In this document: positions 43,346-53,478 of the stretch, piece by piece | Layout of the letters: each line of letters begins with the position of its first letter | How positions within the stretch are numbered: the first letter of the stretch is position 1 | From: Hasllibacter halocynthiae | GTDB taxonomy: Bacteria > Pseudomonadota > Alphaproteobacteria > Rhodobacterales > Rhodobacteraceae | Length of the DNA: 64,000 bases | Direction of reading: 5' to 3' | Assembly: GCF_003003095.1 (NCBI RefSeq) | Contig: NZ_PVTT01000002.1 | Location: 1,198,503-1,262,502 of the forward strand | Notes under the pieces: generated by a model | The model's input: only the letters and a program-made list of their open reading frames with translations | What the model was told of the DNA's origin: nothing | Databases searched by the model: none | Program-made: the position numbers and the translations under genes

Positions 43346-45889
43346 TCAGCGGGATGCGGCGACCACCCCCGCCTCTGGCAGGGCGTAGGCGATCACCGAA
43401 TCCCCGAGTTTGGTGCCGACGTAGCCGTGGCCGCCCGCCACGACGACGAGGTACTGCCGCCCGTCCCGGCCCATGTAGGTCGCGGGCGTGGACTGGCCCC
43501 CGGCCGGTAGGCGGGCGCGCCACAGCTCCTCGCCCGTGGCGATGTCGTAGCCGCGGACGTAGTAGTCCACGGTGCCGGACAGGAAGGCGAGGCCGCCGCC
43601 CGTGGCGATGGGCCCGCCGATGCCCGGCACGCCCGTCTCGAAGGGCAGCGGGATCGGGGCCATGTCGCGCACCGTGCCGTTGACGTGGCGGTAGATCGTC
43701 GCGCCCGTGGTCAGGTCGACGCCTTGCACGAAGCCCCAGGGCGGCTGCTGGCACGGCAGGCCGAGCGGCGACATGAAGGGCTTGAGGCTCGCCGCGTAGG
43801 GCGTGCCGAAGTTCTCGTTGCCCATGGGGTAGCCGGGCGCGGACACGACCTCGTCCAGCGTGTCGGGACGCGGGATCAGCGTCGAGGTGAAGCCGAGGTA
43901 GACCGGCATGGCGAAGGCCACCTGCCGCGCAGGATCGATGGCCACGCCGCCCCAGTTCAGGACGCCGAAGCTGCCCGGATGGGTCAGCGTGCCCTCGAGC
44001 GAGGGCGGGGTGAAGCGGCCGTGGTACTCGAGCTTCTGGAACGCGATCCGGCAGAGCATCTGGTCGACGGGGGTGAGGCCCCACATCATCGCGCCGGTCT
44101 GGTAGGGCGGCGCGAAGGAGATGGCCGAGACGGGCTGGGTGGGGGCGGGGCGCTCGCCCGGCACGGCGTCGAGGCTGACGGGCACCTCGGTCACGGGCAG
44201 CGCGGGCTCGCCCGTGCGGCGGTCGAGGACGAAGACCTCGCCCTGCTTGGTCGGCTGCACGAGGGCGGGGACGAGCGCGCCCTCGATCGTCAGGTCCACC
44301 AGCTGCGGCTGCGCGGGCACGTCGTAGTCCCAGATGTCGTGATGGACGGTCTGGAAGGACCACTCCAGCTCGCCGGTGGAGGCGTCGAGCGCGATCACGG
44401 AAGTCGCCAGGAGATCCTGCTTCTCGGTGCGCGCGCCGCCGTACTGGTCGGGCGATCCGCTGCCCATGGGGAAGTAGGCAAGGTTCAGCTCGGGATCGAA
44501 GCTCGCGAGGCTCCAGGAGTTGGGGACGTTGGGGGTGAAGGTCTCGCCCGGCTCGATCGGCTCGGTCGATTCGGGGGCGCCGGGGTCGAAGTTCCAGATC
44601 ATGCGCCCGGTGCGGATGTCGAAGGCCCGGATCACGCCGGAGGGCAGCATGTCGGAGAGGTTGTCGTTGACCGACCCGCCGACGATCACCGCCTCGTCGG
44701 TGACGAGCGGGGGCGAGGTCGAGTAGTAGGCCGTGGGCGAGACGTTCGGCTGCCCGATCCAGAGGTTCACCGTGCCGTCGCCGCCGCCGAAGCCGGGGCA
44801 GATCGTCCCCGTCTCGGCGCTGACGGCGACGAGGCGCGCGTCGCGGGTGGGCAGGAAGATGCGCCGCAGGCAGTCCGCGCGGATGGGCGAAGGCTCGGTC
44901 GGGGCGTCGTCGACGATGATCGGGTTCGGCTCGCCGGGGATGGCGGTGCCGGCGACGATGTTCTGCGACACGCCGGCGGCGGCGGTGGTCACGCCCTCCA
45001 TCGAGGCCTGCACGAGCGCGGCGTTCTCCTCCGCGGTGGGCGGAGGGGCGTCCGACACCTCCCACCCGAGGTCCCGGCCGTCGTGGTAGGCTAGCCCGCG
45101 GCAGGTGGCGTAGGTCGACAGCTCGGGCGTCAGCTCGGCCAGGACGGGCGAGAAGCGCCACCGCTCCTCACCGGTGACGGGGTCGAGGGCGATGATCTCG
45201 CTCTTGGGGGTGCAGAGGTACATCGTGTCCTCGACCACCAGCGGCGTCGATTCGAGCGCCGTGCCCGGCAGGTCCACGTGGACGTCGCCGGCGTGATAGT
45301 GCCACGCGACCTCGAGCGCGCCCACGTTGGCCGGCGTGATCTGCGCGAGGGGGGAGTAGTGCTCGCCCGCGAGGGACCCGGCATAGGCGGGCCATTCGCC
45401 GTCCGGGGCGCCGGCATCCGTCGCCGGCGGGGCGAGGGCGCGGTCCGCCGCGAGGGCGCCCGGCGTGTCGTAGGGCTGGGTTATCATGGAGATGCCCGCG
45501 ACCACCGCGGCCGCGACGACCGAGGCGGCGAGGATCATCCCTTCGGCGCCGTAGCCGCGGAAGCCCGTGGTGCCCCGCGGCAGGGCGCGGACCACGGGCG
45601 GCAGCAGCAGGAGAAGCCCGAGCAGCACGAGGACGCCGCCGCGCGGGGCGAGGCCCCACCAGTAGAGGCCCACCTCCCACACGCCCCAGACGAGGGCGAA
45701 GGCGATCGCGGCCGCATAGACGACGAGCCCGCCCTTGCGCCCCCCGAGGAGCAGCGCCCCCGAGAGGGTCAGGATCGCCCCGAGGACGACGTACCCCCAC
45801 GTGCCGCCCAGCGTGACGAGCCGGACGCCGCCGACGAGGAGCGCGAGGCCGAAGAGGAGGACGACGGCGGCGAGGAGGTTTCGGATCAT
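43346..45889 (-). CDS. gcd: membrane-bound PQQ-dependent glucose/quinate-type dehydrogenase
   Basis: 847 aa. Five transmembrane helices in the first 150 residues anchor it; the rest is an eight-bladed PQQ propeller in the periplasm (blade motifs such as GEERWRFSP, GELEWSFQT, GEELWRARL). It oxidises glucose or a related polyol and passes electrons to ubiquinone. The length and five-helix anchor match Gcd/QuiA. No pqq synthesis genes are in the window. Quinate or shikimate is an alternative substrate. Confidence 0.9.
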   Translation of the reverse strand: MIRNLLAAVVLLFGLALLVGGVRLVTLGGTWGYVVLGAILTLSGALLLGGRKGGLVVYAAAIAFALVWGVWEVGLYWWGLAPRGGVLVLLGLLLLLPPVVRALPRGTTGFRGYGAEGMILAASVVAAAVVAGISMITQPYDTPGALAADRALAPPATDAGAPDGEWPAYAGSLAGEHYSPLAQITPANVGALEVAWHYHAGDVHVDLPGTALESTPLVVEDTMYLCTPKSEIIALDPVTGEERWRFSPVLAELTPELSTYATCRGLAYHDGRDLGWEVSDAPPPTAEENAALVQASMEGVTTAAAGVSQNIVAGTAIPGEPNPIIVDDAPTEPSPIRADCLRRIFLPTRDARLVAVSAETGTICPGFGGGDGTVNLWIGQPNVSPTAYYSTSPPLVTDEAVIVGGSVNDNLSDMLPSGVIRAFDIRTGRMIWNFDPGAPESTEPIEPGETFTPNVPNSWSLASFDPELNLAYFPMGSGSPDQYGGARTEKQDLLATSVIALDASTGELEWSFQTVHHDIWDYDVPAQPQLVDLTIEGALVPALVQPTKQGEVFVLDRRTGEPALPVTEVPVSLDAVPGERPAPTQPVSAISFAPPYQTGAMMWGLTPVDQMLCRIAFQKLEYHGRFTPPSLEGTLTHPGSFGVLNWGGVAIDPARQVAFAMPVYLGFTSTLIPRPDTLDEVVSAPGYPMGNENFGTPYAASLKPFMSPLGLPCQQPPWGFVQGVDLTTGATIYRHVNGTVRDMAPIPLPFETGVPGIGGPIATGGGLAFLSGTVDYYVRGYDIATGEELWRARLPAGGQSTPATYMGRDGRQYLVVVAGGHGYVGTKLGDSVIAYALPEAGVVAASR

Positions 45890-45947
45890 CGGAGTTCCAG
45901 TCGTTCGAAGTGGGGTGGCGCGGGGCCGATGGTACGTGGCCCGCCCC

Positions 45948-46802
45948 TCAGGACGTGGCCGATCCGTGACCGTCCTTCTCGAAGGCGTCGCGGTTGCGGG
46001 CCGCCCATGACGCGAGGTCGCCCGGCCGTCGTCCGGTCAGGCGCTCGAAGTCGGGCTTGGCGGGGGCGGCCCGTCCGAGCCGCTGCACGGTGTAGAGCGC
46101 GGCCATCACGAACGCCATCGACGCCGGCCGGCCGTGGCGGATCTGGCTGGCGACGAAGCGCGGCGGCGATACGGGATGGTAGCGGATCGGCCGGCCCAGC
46201 ACCCGGGTCAGCGTGGCGGCGACGTCCTCGAAGGAGAGGGCTTCGGGCCCGGTGATGTCGTAGCCCTTGCCGTCGTGCTCGCCCGGGGCGGCGAGCACCG
46301 CGGCGCAGGCGCGCCCGATATCGTCCACGTCGAGGAAGGCCGAGCGGCCCTCGCCCGCCGGAACGACGATCTCGTCCCGGTCGCGGATGGCCTCGGCGTG
46401 GACGTCGGCGAGGTTCTGCATGAAGTCCGCCGGCCGCAGGAACGTGTGCGGCAGGCCGCTGTCGCGGACGGCGGCCTCCATGTGCCGGTGCGGAAGCACG
46501 CGCGAGTCCTGCGCCCCGTAGACGGACGCGCAGACGACATGGCCCACGCCAGCCTTCTTGGCGGCGGCCATCAGGTCGTCGAACGGACCGCGCTTCGTGG
46601 CGGTGGGGGGGCGCATGACGAACATCGCCTCGCACCGGTGCAGGGCGGCGTGGAAGGTGCCGGGGGCGTCGAGGTCGAAGGGCACGGTCTCGGCCGCGCC
46701 CTCGACCGGGCGCCCCGACGGCGTCCCGGCCCGCTTCGGGCCGTCCGCGTGGCGCAGGACCGACCCCCCCATGCGCCCGCTGGCGCCCATCACGAAGATC
46801 AT
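45948..46802 (-). CDS. NmrA-like NAD(P)-binding protein
   Basis: 284 aa atypical short-chain dehydrogenase. N-terminal MIFVMGASGRMGGSVLRH is the GxxGxxG dinucleotide site; ASVYGA and FLRPADFMQNL and the DITGPEALSFEDVAATL segment are as in the NmrA/QOR2 group, which bind NAD(P) and often lack activity, acting as redox sensors or quinone reductases. It lies 58 bp upstream of gcd on the same strand. Function open. Confidence 0.83.
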   Translation of the reverse strand: MIFVMGASGRMGGSVLRHADGPKRAGTPSGRPVEGAAETVPFDLDAPGTFHAALHRCEAMFVMRPPTATKRGPFDDLMAAAKKAGVGHVVCASVYGAQDSRVLPHRHMEAAVRDSGLPHTFLRPADFMQNLADVHAEAIRDRDEIVVPAGEGRSAFLDVDDIGRACAAVLAAPGEHDGKGYDITGPEALSFEDVAATLTRVLGRPIRYHPVSPPRFVASQIRHGRPASMAFVMAALYTVQRLGRAAPAKPDFERLTGRRPGDLASWAARNRDAFEKDGHGSATS

Positions 46803-46850
46803 GAACCCTCCTTTCCGCGCGCCCGCGCGCGATCGGCCGCGCCCCGCCCG

Positions 46851-47015
46851 TTAGTCGAGCACCGCGATGATCCCGAAGAGCACCAGCAGGAACAGGATGA
46901 GGACGATCCCGATCAGGACCTTGGCCCCGGTCAGCGCGACGCCCGAGAGGGTTCCGAAGCCCAGCAGGGCGGCGATCGCGGCGATGGCGAGGAGGATGAA
47001 GATCCACTTGATCAT
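46851..47015 (-). CDS. DUF1328 small membrane protein
   Basis: 54 aa, almost entirely two hydrophobic helices: MIKWIFILLAIAAIAALLGFGTLSG and ALTGAKVLIGIVLILFLLVLFGII. Matches the YtjA/DUF1328 pattern including LLGFGTLSG. GAAAGGAAC ribosome site before the ATG. These proteins are frequent stress-induced membrane peptides of unknown role. Confidence 0.82.
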   Translation of the reverse strand: MIKWIFILLAIAAIAALLGFGTLSGVALTGAKVLIGIVLILFLLVLFGIIAVLD

Positions 47016-47123
47016 CGATAGGTTCCTTTCGTTGTCGGCCGGCGCGGGGGCGCCCGAGGCCGGATTCCCGATGGGCGCCACGGCTTCCCGCCGGGTCCCG
47101 TCTCGGCCCCACAACCCGCCGGG

Positions 47124-49421
47124 TCAGGAAATGATCCGGACCGGCGCGCCCTTGTATGCGGGCGTCTGCGAGTTCCGCTCGTGGTAGGAGAGCGGGACGA
47201 GGGGGTTCAGCTCGGGGTAGTAGCCGGCGACGCATCCCGGCGGCAGGTCGAACGCGGTGACGGCAAGGGGGCCGACCTCGCGCGTGACGCCGTCCTCGAT
47301 CGCCGAGCGCAGGGTGACGGGCTGCCCTTCGGCGAGGCCTAGGCGGGCGATCTCGTCGCGGTTGATCAGCACGACCTCGCGGCTTCCCTCCAGGCCGCGG
47401 AGGCGATCCGAGAAGCCGTAGATCGTGGTGTTGAACTGGTCGTTGGAGCGCAGCGTGACCAGGGTCATCGCCGCGTCCTCGCCCACCGTGTCGTGGCCCA
47501 GTGCCGTGAGCGTCGTGGGCGTGGTGAAGTTGGCGCGCCCGCTGTCGGTCTTCCACCGCCGCTCGCGCGCCGCGTTGCCCCGGTAGAAGCCGCCGGGCTG
47601 CAGCATCCGCGCGTTGAAGTCGTGGAACTCGTCCGGGTAGGTCGCGGCGACGAGGTCGCGCACGAGGTCGTAGTTCCGCGTCCAGTCGCGCCAGCGCAGC
47701 TTGGGGTTCGGGGGAAGGGTCGCCTCGGCCATGCCGGCGACGATCGCCAGCTCGGAGAGGCAGTGCTCGCTCGGCGGCTCGGCCGTGCCGATCGAGCCGT
47801 GGACGTGGGAGAGGGAGTCCTCCATCGTCACGGCCTGGGGCGCGCCGTCCTGCTCGTCGCGATCGGTGCGGCCGAGGCAGGGCAGGACGTAGGCCACCTC
47901 GCCCGGGGCGAGGTGCGAGCGGTTGGGCTTCGTGGCGATGGACACCGTCAGGCGCAGCTTCGGCCAGGCCGCCTCCATCCGCTCGCGGTCGGGCAGGGCG
48001 CGCACGAGGTTGCCGCCGAGCTGGACCATCGCGCGAACGGACCCGTCGAGGATGCCCTCGCAGGCGTGGACCGCATTCAGCCCCTCCTTCTCCGGCGGGT
48101 CGATGTCGAAGAGTTCGCGCAGCTTGTCGAGGGGCACGCTGCCCGTCTTCTCGGCGATGCCCACCGTGCGCTGGCCCTGGACGTTGGAATGGCCGCGCAC
48201 GGGCGAGATGCCGGCGCCGAGCCGTCCGACGTTGCCGCGCAGCAGCAGGAGGTTCACCAGCATCCCGAGGTTGAGCCACCCTTCGACGTGCTGGGTCAGC
48301 CCCATGCCGTAGATGCCGATCACGTTCCTCGCGCCGAGGTAGATGTCGGCCGCGCGCTGAAGCATCTCGCGCGTCAGGCCGGAGTGGCGCTCGATCTCGG
48401 GCCATTCCATCGCGCGGACCGCGTCCATCGCCTCCTCGAAGCCGGCGGTCTGGGTGTCGATGAAGTCCCGGTCGAGGACCGTGCCCGGCGCGGCGTCCTC
48501 CGCGGCGAGGACGCACTTGATCAGCCCGGCGATCGCGGCGACGTCGCCGCCGGGGCGGACCTGGAGGTACTCCTCCGAGATCTTCGTGGTCTTGCCGAAG
48601 GTCATCTGGATCGGGTTCTGGGGATCGGCGAACTCGATCAGGCCGCGCTCGCGCACGGGGTTGAAGGTGACGATCCGGCAGCCGCGCTGCACGGCGTCCT
48701 TCAGCGGGTGGAGGAAGCGCGGCGAGTTGGAGCCTGTGTTCTGGCCGAAGAAGAAGATCGCGTCGCAGTGGTCGAAATCCTCGAGGATGCAGGTGCCGAC
48801 GGGCACGCCGATCTGCGACTTGAGGTTCACGGACGTCGTCTCGTGGCACATGTTGGACGACTGGGGCAGGTTGTTGTGACCCATCGCCCGCGCGAAGAGG
48901 GCGTAGAGGTAGCTGGCCTCGAGCCCCGCGTGCCCGGAGGAGTAGAACACCGCCTGCTCGGGCTCCATCGCGCGCAGCTCGGCGCCGATCTCCGCGAAGG
49001 CCTCGGCCCAGGAGACCGGCAGGTAGCGGTCGCTTGGCGCGTCGTAGCGCATGGGGTGCGTGAGGCGGCCGAGCTGCTCGAGGTCGTGGTCGTGCATCTC
49101 GCGCAGCTGGGCGACGGTGCGTTCGGCGAAGACCTCAGGCGTGGCGCGGGCGCGCGTCAGCTCCCACAGGGTCGCCTTGGCGCCGTTCTCGCAGAATTCG
49201 GCCGGGTGCGGCTTGGCCGGCTTGGCCCAGGCGCAGGCGGTGCACATGATGCCGCCCGGCTTGTTCTGCCTGGCGAGCACCGACGCCACGAGCGGCGAGG
49301 AGCGCTCCTCGCCGAAGATCCGCGCGATGCCCTTCATCGAGCCCCAGCCGCCGGTGGGATGATCGTACTCAGGCGTTCCAGGGTCGTGCCCGGTCGGATC
49401 GTGCTTGGTCTCGTCGGCCAT
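47124..49421 (-). CDS. FdhF/YdeP family molybdopterin oxidoreductase
   Basis: 765 aa, cytoplasmic. N-terminal cysteines CTACAWAKPAKPHPAEFCENGAKA could hold a 4Fe-4S cluster; the molybdopterin domains follow (SSGHAGLEASYLYALFARAMG, FFFGQNTGSNSPRF, GGNLVRALPDRE). It is of the YdeP type, related to formate dehydrogenase H but without the NADH-linked subunits; YdeP has been linked to acid resistance. fdhD is divergent 134 bp away, supporting a sulfurated Mo-bis-MGD cofactor. Confidence 0.9.
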   Translation of the reverse strand: MADETKHDPTGHDPGTPEYDHPTGGWGSMKGIARIFGEERSSPLVASVLARQNKPGGIMCTACAWAKPAKPHPAEFCENGAKATLWELTRARATPEVFAERTVAQLREMHDHDLEQLGRLTHPMRYDAPSDRYLPVSWAEAFAEIGAELRAMEPEQAVFYSSGHAGLEASYLYALFARAMGHNNLPQSSNMCHETTSVNLKSQIGVPVGTCILEDFDHCDAIFFFGQNTGSNSPRFLHPLKDAVQRGCRIVTFNPVRERGLIEFADPQNPIQMTFGKTTKISEEYLQVRPGGDVAAIAGLIKCVLAAEDAAPGTVLDRDFIDTQTAGFEEAMDAVRAMEWPEIERHSGLTREMLQRAADIYLGARNVIGIYGMGLTQHVEGWLNLGMLVNLLLLRGNVGRLGAGISPVRGHSNVQGQRTVGIAEKTGSVPLDKLRELFDIDPPEKEGLNAVHACEGILDGSVRAMVQLGGNLVRALPDRERMEAAWPKLRLTVSIATKPNRSHLAPGEVAYVLPCLGRTDRDEQDGAPQAVTMEDSLSHVHGSIGTAEPPSEHCLSELAIVAGMAEATLPPNPKLRWRDWTRNYDLVRDLVAATYPDEFHDFNARMLQPGGFYRGNAARERRWKTDSGRANFTTPTTLTALGHDTVGEDAAMTLVTLRSNDQFNTTIYGFSDRLRGLEGSREVVLINRDEIARLGLAEGQPVTLRSAIEDGVTREVGPLAVTAFDLPPGCVAGYYPELNPLVPLSYHERNSQTPAYKGAPVRIIS

Positions 49422-49554
49422 GGCCGGACCCTCCTCGTCGGCGATACTCCGCGAATTCCCGCGTGGGGCGCTGGAACGCTAAGCGGTTCACGTTAAGCTG
49501 AATCCCGAACGCGCGACGACAAGACGTTGCAGCGGATCGAGAAGGCAACATACG

Positions 49555-50424
49555 ATGCGACCGCGAAAAACCGCCGAGCCGCCCCGGGGCGGTGCCACGC
49601 CTCCGCCCAGCGACCGGACGAGATACCGCTTCAGCGAGGGCCGCACGAAGGGGCCGTCCGAGCGCGAGGTCGCCTGCGAGGCCCCCGTGGCCGTCGAGGT
49701 GGACGGGTTCGGCATCGCCGTGATGATGGTCACGCCCGCCGATCTGGAGGATTTCGCCGTGGGCTTCGCGGTCGCCGAGGGCCTGCTGGGGCCCGGCGCG
49801 CTGCCGCGCGACGTGAGCGTCGCGGAGGTGCCGGACGGCTGGATCGCGCGGCTGGGCCTCGGGGGGGCGGCGGCCGAGGCGGCGCGGGGCCGGGTGCGGA
49901 CCCGCCTCTCGGAGAGCGCCTGCGGGCTGTGCGGCCTGGAGAGCCTCCAGTCCCTCGCCGAGCCGCTGCCGCGCGTGGCCCGTCCCGTCCGGCCGGGCGA
50001 GGCGGCGGTGGCGCGGGCGCTGCGCGCGCTTCGGGGGCATCAGCCCCTCGCCCGCGCGACGGGGGCGGCGCACGCCGCGGCCCTGTGCGAGCCGGACGGT
50101 CGCATCGTCCTCGCCCGGGAGGACGTCGGCCGCCACAACGCGCTGGACAAGCTGGTCGGCGGCGCGGCCCGGTCGGGCCTGCCGCTGAGCGGGCGGTTCG
50201 TGCTGATGACGTCGCGCCTCTCCTTCGAGCTGGTGGAGAAGGCCGCGCGGGCGGGGGCCGGCGGCCTCGTGGCGATCTCCGCGCCGACGAGCATGGCGCT
50301 GGCCCGTGCGGAGGAAGCCGGCCTGCCGGTCGTGGTCCGCGCGCGGCGCGGCGGGATGCGCCGCCCCCTTGCCTTGGGCGGGGCCGCGCGCGGCTTCCGG
50401 CCCGCCGTGCGGGGCGGGGCATGA
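49555..50424 (+). CDS. fdhD: formate dehydrogenase accessory sulfurtransferase
   Basis: 289 aa. Moves sulfur from IscS to the molybdenum cofactor of formate dehydrogenase-type enzymes. The redox pair Cys123-Gly-Leu-Cys126 lies in SACGLCGLESL, with REDVGRHNALDKLVG and TSRLSFELVEKA in the conserved order. It is divergent from the FdhF/YdeP gene and its TGA overlaps the cyoA ATG, an unexpected coupling to the oxidase operon. Confidence 0.94.
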   Translation: MRPRKTAEPPRGGATPPPSDRTRYRFSEGRTKGPSEREVACEAPVAVEVDGFGIAVMMVTPADLEDFAVGFAVAEGLLGPGALPRDVSVAEVPDGWIARLGLGGAAAEAARGRVRTRLSESACGLCGLESLQSLAEPLPRVARPVRPGEAAVARALRALRGHQPLARATGAAHAAALCEPDGRIVLAREDVGRHNALDKLVGGAARSGLPLSGRFVLMTSRLSFELVEKAARAGAGGLVAISAPTSMALARAEEAGLPVVVRARRGGMRRPLALGGAARGFRPAVRGGA

Positions 50425-51410
50425 GGGCGTCCGGGCCGGCGGCCCTTCGCGGGATCGGCCTGCGCGGCGTCCTCGCCGCGCTCGCCCTCGCGGCGGCGCC
50501 GGGCGCGGCGGGCGCGCAGATCACGTTCCTCGATCCCGCGGGCCCGGTCGCGGCGTCCCAGAGGGACCACCTGATCTTCGTGACCGGGATGACGATGATC
50601 GCGATCGTGCCGGTGCTCGTCCTCGTTCCGCTGATCATCTGGCGCTACCACCGCCGCAAGGGCAGCGGCCGCTACACGCCCCACGATCACCTCTACCGTC
50701 CCGACTGGCAGTTCTCCGGCCCGCTCGAGGTCGTGATGTGGGGCGTGCCCTTCGCCATCGTCGCCGTGCTGGGCTGGGGGCTCTGGCACGATACGATGCG
50801 CTTCGACCCCTACAAGCCGCTCGGGCCGGACCCGGTCGAGGTGCAGGCGATCGGCCTCGACTGGAAGTGGCTGTTCCTCTACCCCGACGAGGGGCTCGCC
50901 ACGCTCGACCGGCTGGTGATCCCCGAGGACCGGCCGGTGCGGATCGCGCTGACCACCGACTCCGTCATGCAGAGCTTCCGCATCTCGGCGCTGGCCGGGC
51001 AGATCTACGCCATGCCGGGCATGCGGACGGAGGTGAACGTCATGGCCGAACGGCCCGGCACCATGCGGGGCGAGAACATGCAGTACAGCGGCCGGGGCTT
51101 CCCCCATCAGAACTTCGCCGTCCAGGTGCTGCCCGTCGACGGGTGGGACGAATGGACCGGGACCGAATCCTGGCGCGTCCTCGACGCCGACGCCTACGCG
51201 ATCCTCGGGCGCCGGAGCACCGCGTCGGAGGCGCGCGAGGATCTGGGCCTCCTTCCCGACGAGCCGGCGCGCTTCCGGCTGGAGGGGCCGGACCTCTTCG
51301 AGGCGGTGATCGCCCGCTACCACCAGGGCCGTCCCGTGCCGCCCGCCGCGCAGCCCGGATCGCCCGCCTACGAGGCATTCGCCCACGAAGGGAGAGAGAG
51401 CGATGGCTGA
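50421..51410 (+). CDS. cyoA: cytochrome bo3-type quinol oxidase subunit II
   Basis: 329 aa. Signal peptide, two transmembrane helices (about 50-72 and 95-118), then the cupredoxin domain: VQAIGLDWKWLFLYPDEG, MQSFRISALAGQIYAMPGM and GRGFPHQNF. The CuA cysteines of cytochrome c oxidases are absent, so the electron donor is quinol. ATG overlaps the fdhD stop and the stop overlaps cyoB by 8 bp. Membrane complex with CyoBCD. Confidence 0.93.
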   Translation: MRASGPAALRGIGLRGVLAALALAAAPGAAGAQITFLDPAGPVAASQRDHLIFVTGMTMIAIVPVLVLVPLIIWRYHRRKGSGRYTPHDHLYRPDWQFSGPLEVVMWGVPFAIVAVLGWGLWHDTMRFDPYKPLGPDPVEVQAIGLDWKWLFLYPDEGLATLDRLVIPEDRPVRIALTTDSVMQSFRISALAGQIYAMPGMRTEVNVMAERPGTMRGENMQYSGRGFPHQNFAVQVLPVDGWDEWTGTESWRVLDADAYAILGRRSTASEAREDLGLLPDEPARFRLEGPDLFEAVIARYHQGRPVPPAAQPGSPAYEAFAHEGRESDG

Positions 51411-53478
51411 CCCGATCTTCGGACGTCTCGACTGGACCGTCACGCCGTTCGACGACTTCTTCCGCGACCCCTCGATCAACGAGGGCGTCGCCGCCGCGGC
51501 CGCCTCGGCGGTGCCCCTGGGCGCGGTGGCGGTGATCGCCTTCCTGACCTGGAAGGGCCTCTGGGGCCCGCTCTGGCGCGACTGGCTGACCAGCGCGGAC
51601 CACAAGAAGATCGGCATCATGTACTTCGTGCTGGCCGGCGTGATGATGCTGCGCGGCGTGCTGGAGGGGGCGGTGATGCGCACCCATCAGGTCACCGCCC
51701 TCGACGGGGGCGTGCTGTCGGCCGAGCACTTCGCGCAGCTCTTCTCGACCCATGGCACGATCATGATCTTCTTCGTGGCCACGCCCCTGATCACCGGGCT
51801 GATGAATTACGTCGTGCCGCTGCAGATCGGCGCGCGGGACGTCGCGTTCCCGGTGCTGAACCAGATCAGCCTGGGGCTGACGGCCGCAGGGGCCGGGCTG
51901 GTCATGATCTCGCTGGTGATCGGCAAGTTCGGCACGGGGGGTTGGACGATGTACCCGCCCTACACCGGCACGACGTTCAGCCCGGGGCCGGGGGTAGACT
52001 ACTGGGTGTGGGCGATCGGGATATCGGGGATAGGCTCGACCCTGGCGGGCATCAACATCGCCGTGACGATCTACAAGAAGCGCTCGCCGGGGATGAAGTT
52101 CCTGCGGATGCCGATCTTCACGTGGACCTCGCTCTGCACGGCGATCATGATGATCTACGCCTTCCCTGCGCTGACGGTGTCGACGGCGATGCTGGCGCTG
52201 GACCGGTCGCTGGACTTCCGGTTCTTCACCAACGACTTGGGCGGCAACATGATGCAGTACGCGAACATCTTCTGGATGTTCGGCCACCCGGAGGTCTACA
52301 TCGTTGTCCTGCCGGCCTACGGCGTCTTCTCGGAGATCGCGGCGACCTTCTCGGCCAAGCGGATCTACAGCTACAACAGCATGGTCATCGCGACGTCGGC
52401 GATCGCCGTGATCTCGTTCACGGTCTGGCTGCACCACTTCTTCACCATGGGGCAGGGGGCGAGCGTGAACGCCGCCTTCGGCATCGCCACCATGATCATC
52501 GCGGTGCCCACGGGGGTGAAGGTCTACAACTGGATGGCGACCATGTTCCGCGGGCGCGTGCGCCTCTCGGTGCCGATCATCTACCTGGTGGGGTTCTTCT
52601 TCCTCTTCGTGTTCGGCGGGCTGACGGGGGTGATCCTCGCGAACCCGACCATCGACTACCAGGTCCACAACTCGCAGTTCCTCGTCGCGCACTTCCACAA
52701 CGTGCTGATCCCCGGTGTCCTCTTCGGGGTCCTGGCGGGCGTGCACTACTGGTTCCCCAAGGCGTTCGGCTTCCGCCTGCACGAAGGGCCCGCGCGGCTG
52801 GAGGCGTATCTCTGGTTCGGCGGCTTCTCCCTGGCGTTCCTGCCGCTCTACTGGCTGGGGCTGATGGGGATGCCGCGCCGTTCGGCGAGCTACGACAACC
52901 CGGCCTTCGAGCCGGCGATGTGGCTCGCGGTGGTGGGTGCCGCGATGGTGGTCGGGGCCCTCGGGGTGGCGATCTGGAACTTCTGGGCCAGCGCGCGCGA
53001 CCGCGAGGCGCTGGCCTGCCCGGTGGGCGATCCGTGGGACGGGCGGACGCTGGAATGGTCGATCCCCTCGCCGCCGCCCGAGTACAATTTCTACGCGCTG
53101 CCCCGAGTGAACACGGTGGACGCCTGGACCGTCGAGAAGGCCGTCGGCCACCCCTACGAGATGGCGCCGCGCTACACGGACATCGAGATGCCGCGCTCGA
53201 CGGCGATGGGCGTCGTGATCGGCGGCGCCTCCGCCGCGATGGGCTTCGCGATCACGTGGTGGATCTGGTGGCTGGCCGCGCTGTCTTTCGCCGTCATCGT
53301 GGCCGCCCTGATCGCCAGGGCCTTCGTCCGGGAGACGACGCGCACCATCAAGGCCGTCGAGGTCGAGGTCGCGCACCGGGCCTTCCTCAGGGAAGCGTCC
53401 AGGACGCCCGCGGTGGGCCGCGACGACGAGATCGCGCCCGATAACCTCGGCCATGCCCGGCCGGCGGTGCCGGCATGA
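51403..53478 (+). CDS. cyoB: cytochrome bo3-type quinol oxidase subunit I
   Basis: 691 aa with about 14-15 transmembrane helices. Heme b ligand in FSTHGTIMIFF, CuB and Tyr in WMFGHPEVYIVVLPAYG, the CuB pair in WLHHFFTMG and heme o/b ligands in VAHFHNVLIPG are all in place; K- and D-channel regions are as in A-type heme-copper oxidases. Reduces oxygen to water and pumps protons. Longer than E. coli CyoB by about 28 residues at the C-terminus. Confidence 0.95.
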   Translation: MADPIFGRLDWTVTPFDDFFRDPSINEGVAAAAASAVPLGAVAVIAFLTWKGLWGPLWRDWLTSADHKKIGIMYFVLAGVMMLRGVLEGAVMRTHQVTALDGGVLSAEHFAQLFSTHGTIMIFFVATPLITGLMNYVVPLQIGARDVAFPVLNQISLGLTAAGAGLVMISLVIGKFGTGGWTMYPPYTGTTFSPGPGVDYWVWAIGISGIGSTLAGINIAVTIYKKRSPGMKFLRMPIFTWTSLCTAIMMIYAFPALTVSTAMLALDRSLDFRFFTNDLGGNMMQYANIFWMFGHPEVYIVVLPAYGVFSEIAATFSAKRIYSYNSMVIATSAIAVISFTVWLHHFFTMGQGASVNAAFGIATMIIAVPTGVKVYNWMATMFRGRVRLSVPIIYLVGFFFLFVFGGLTGVILANPTIDYQVHNSQFLVAHFHNVLIPGVLFGVLAGVHYWFPKAFGFRLHEGPARLEAYLWFGGFSLAFLPLYWLGLMGMPRRSASYDNPAFEPAMWLAVVGAAMVVGALGVAIWNFWASARDREALACPVGDPWDGRTLEWSIPSPPPEYNFYALPRVNTVDAWTVEKAVGHPYEMAPRYTDIEMPRSTAMGVVIGGASAAMGFAITWWIWWLAALSFAVIVAALIARAFVRETTRTIKAVEVEVAHRAFLREASRTPAVGRDDEIAPDNLGHARPAVPA

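Noticed and set aside
49473..49494. GGAAC...CGTT upstream of fdhD as an EcfG promoter
   Set aside because: Spacing is 13 bp, outside the accepted 16-17 bp.
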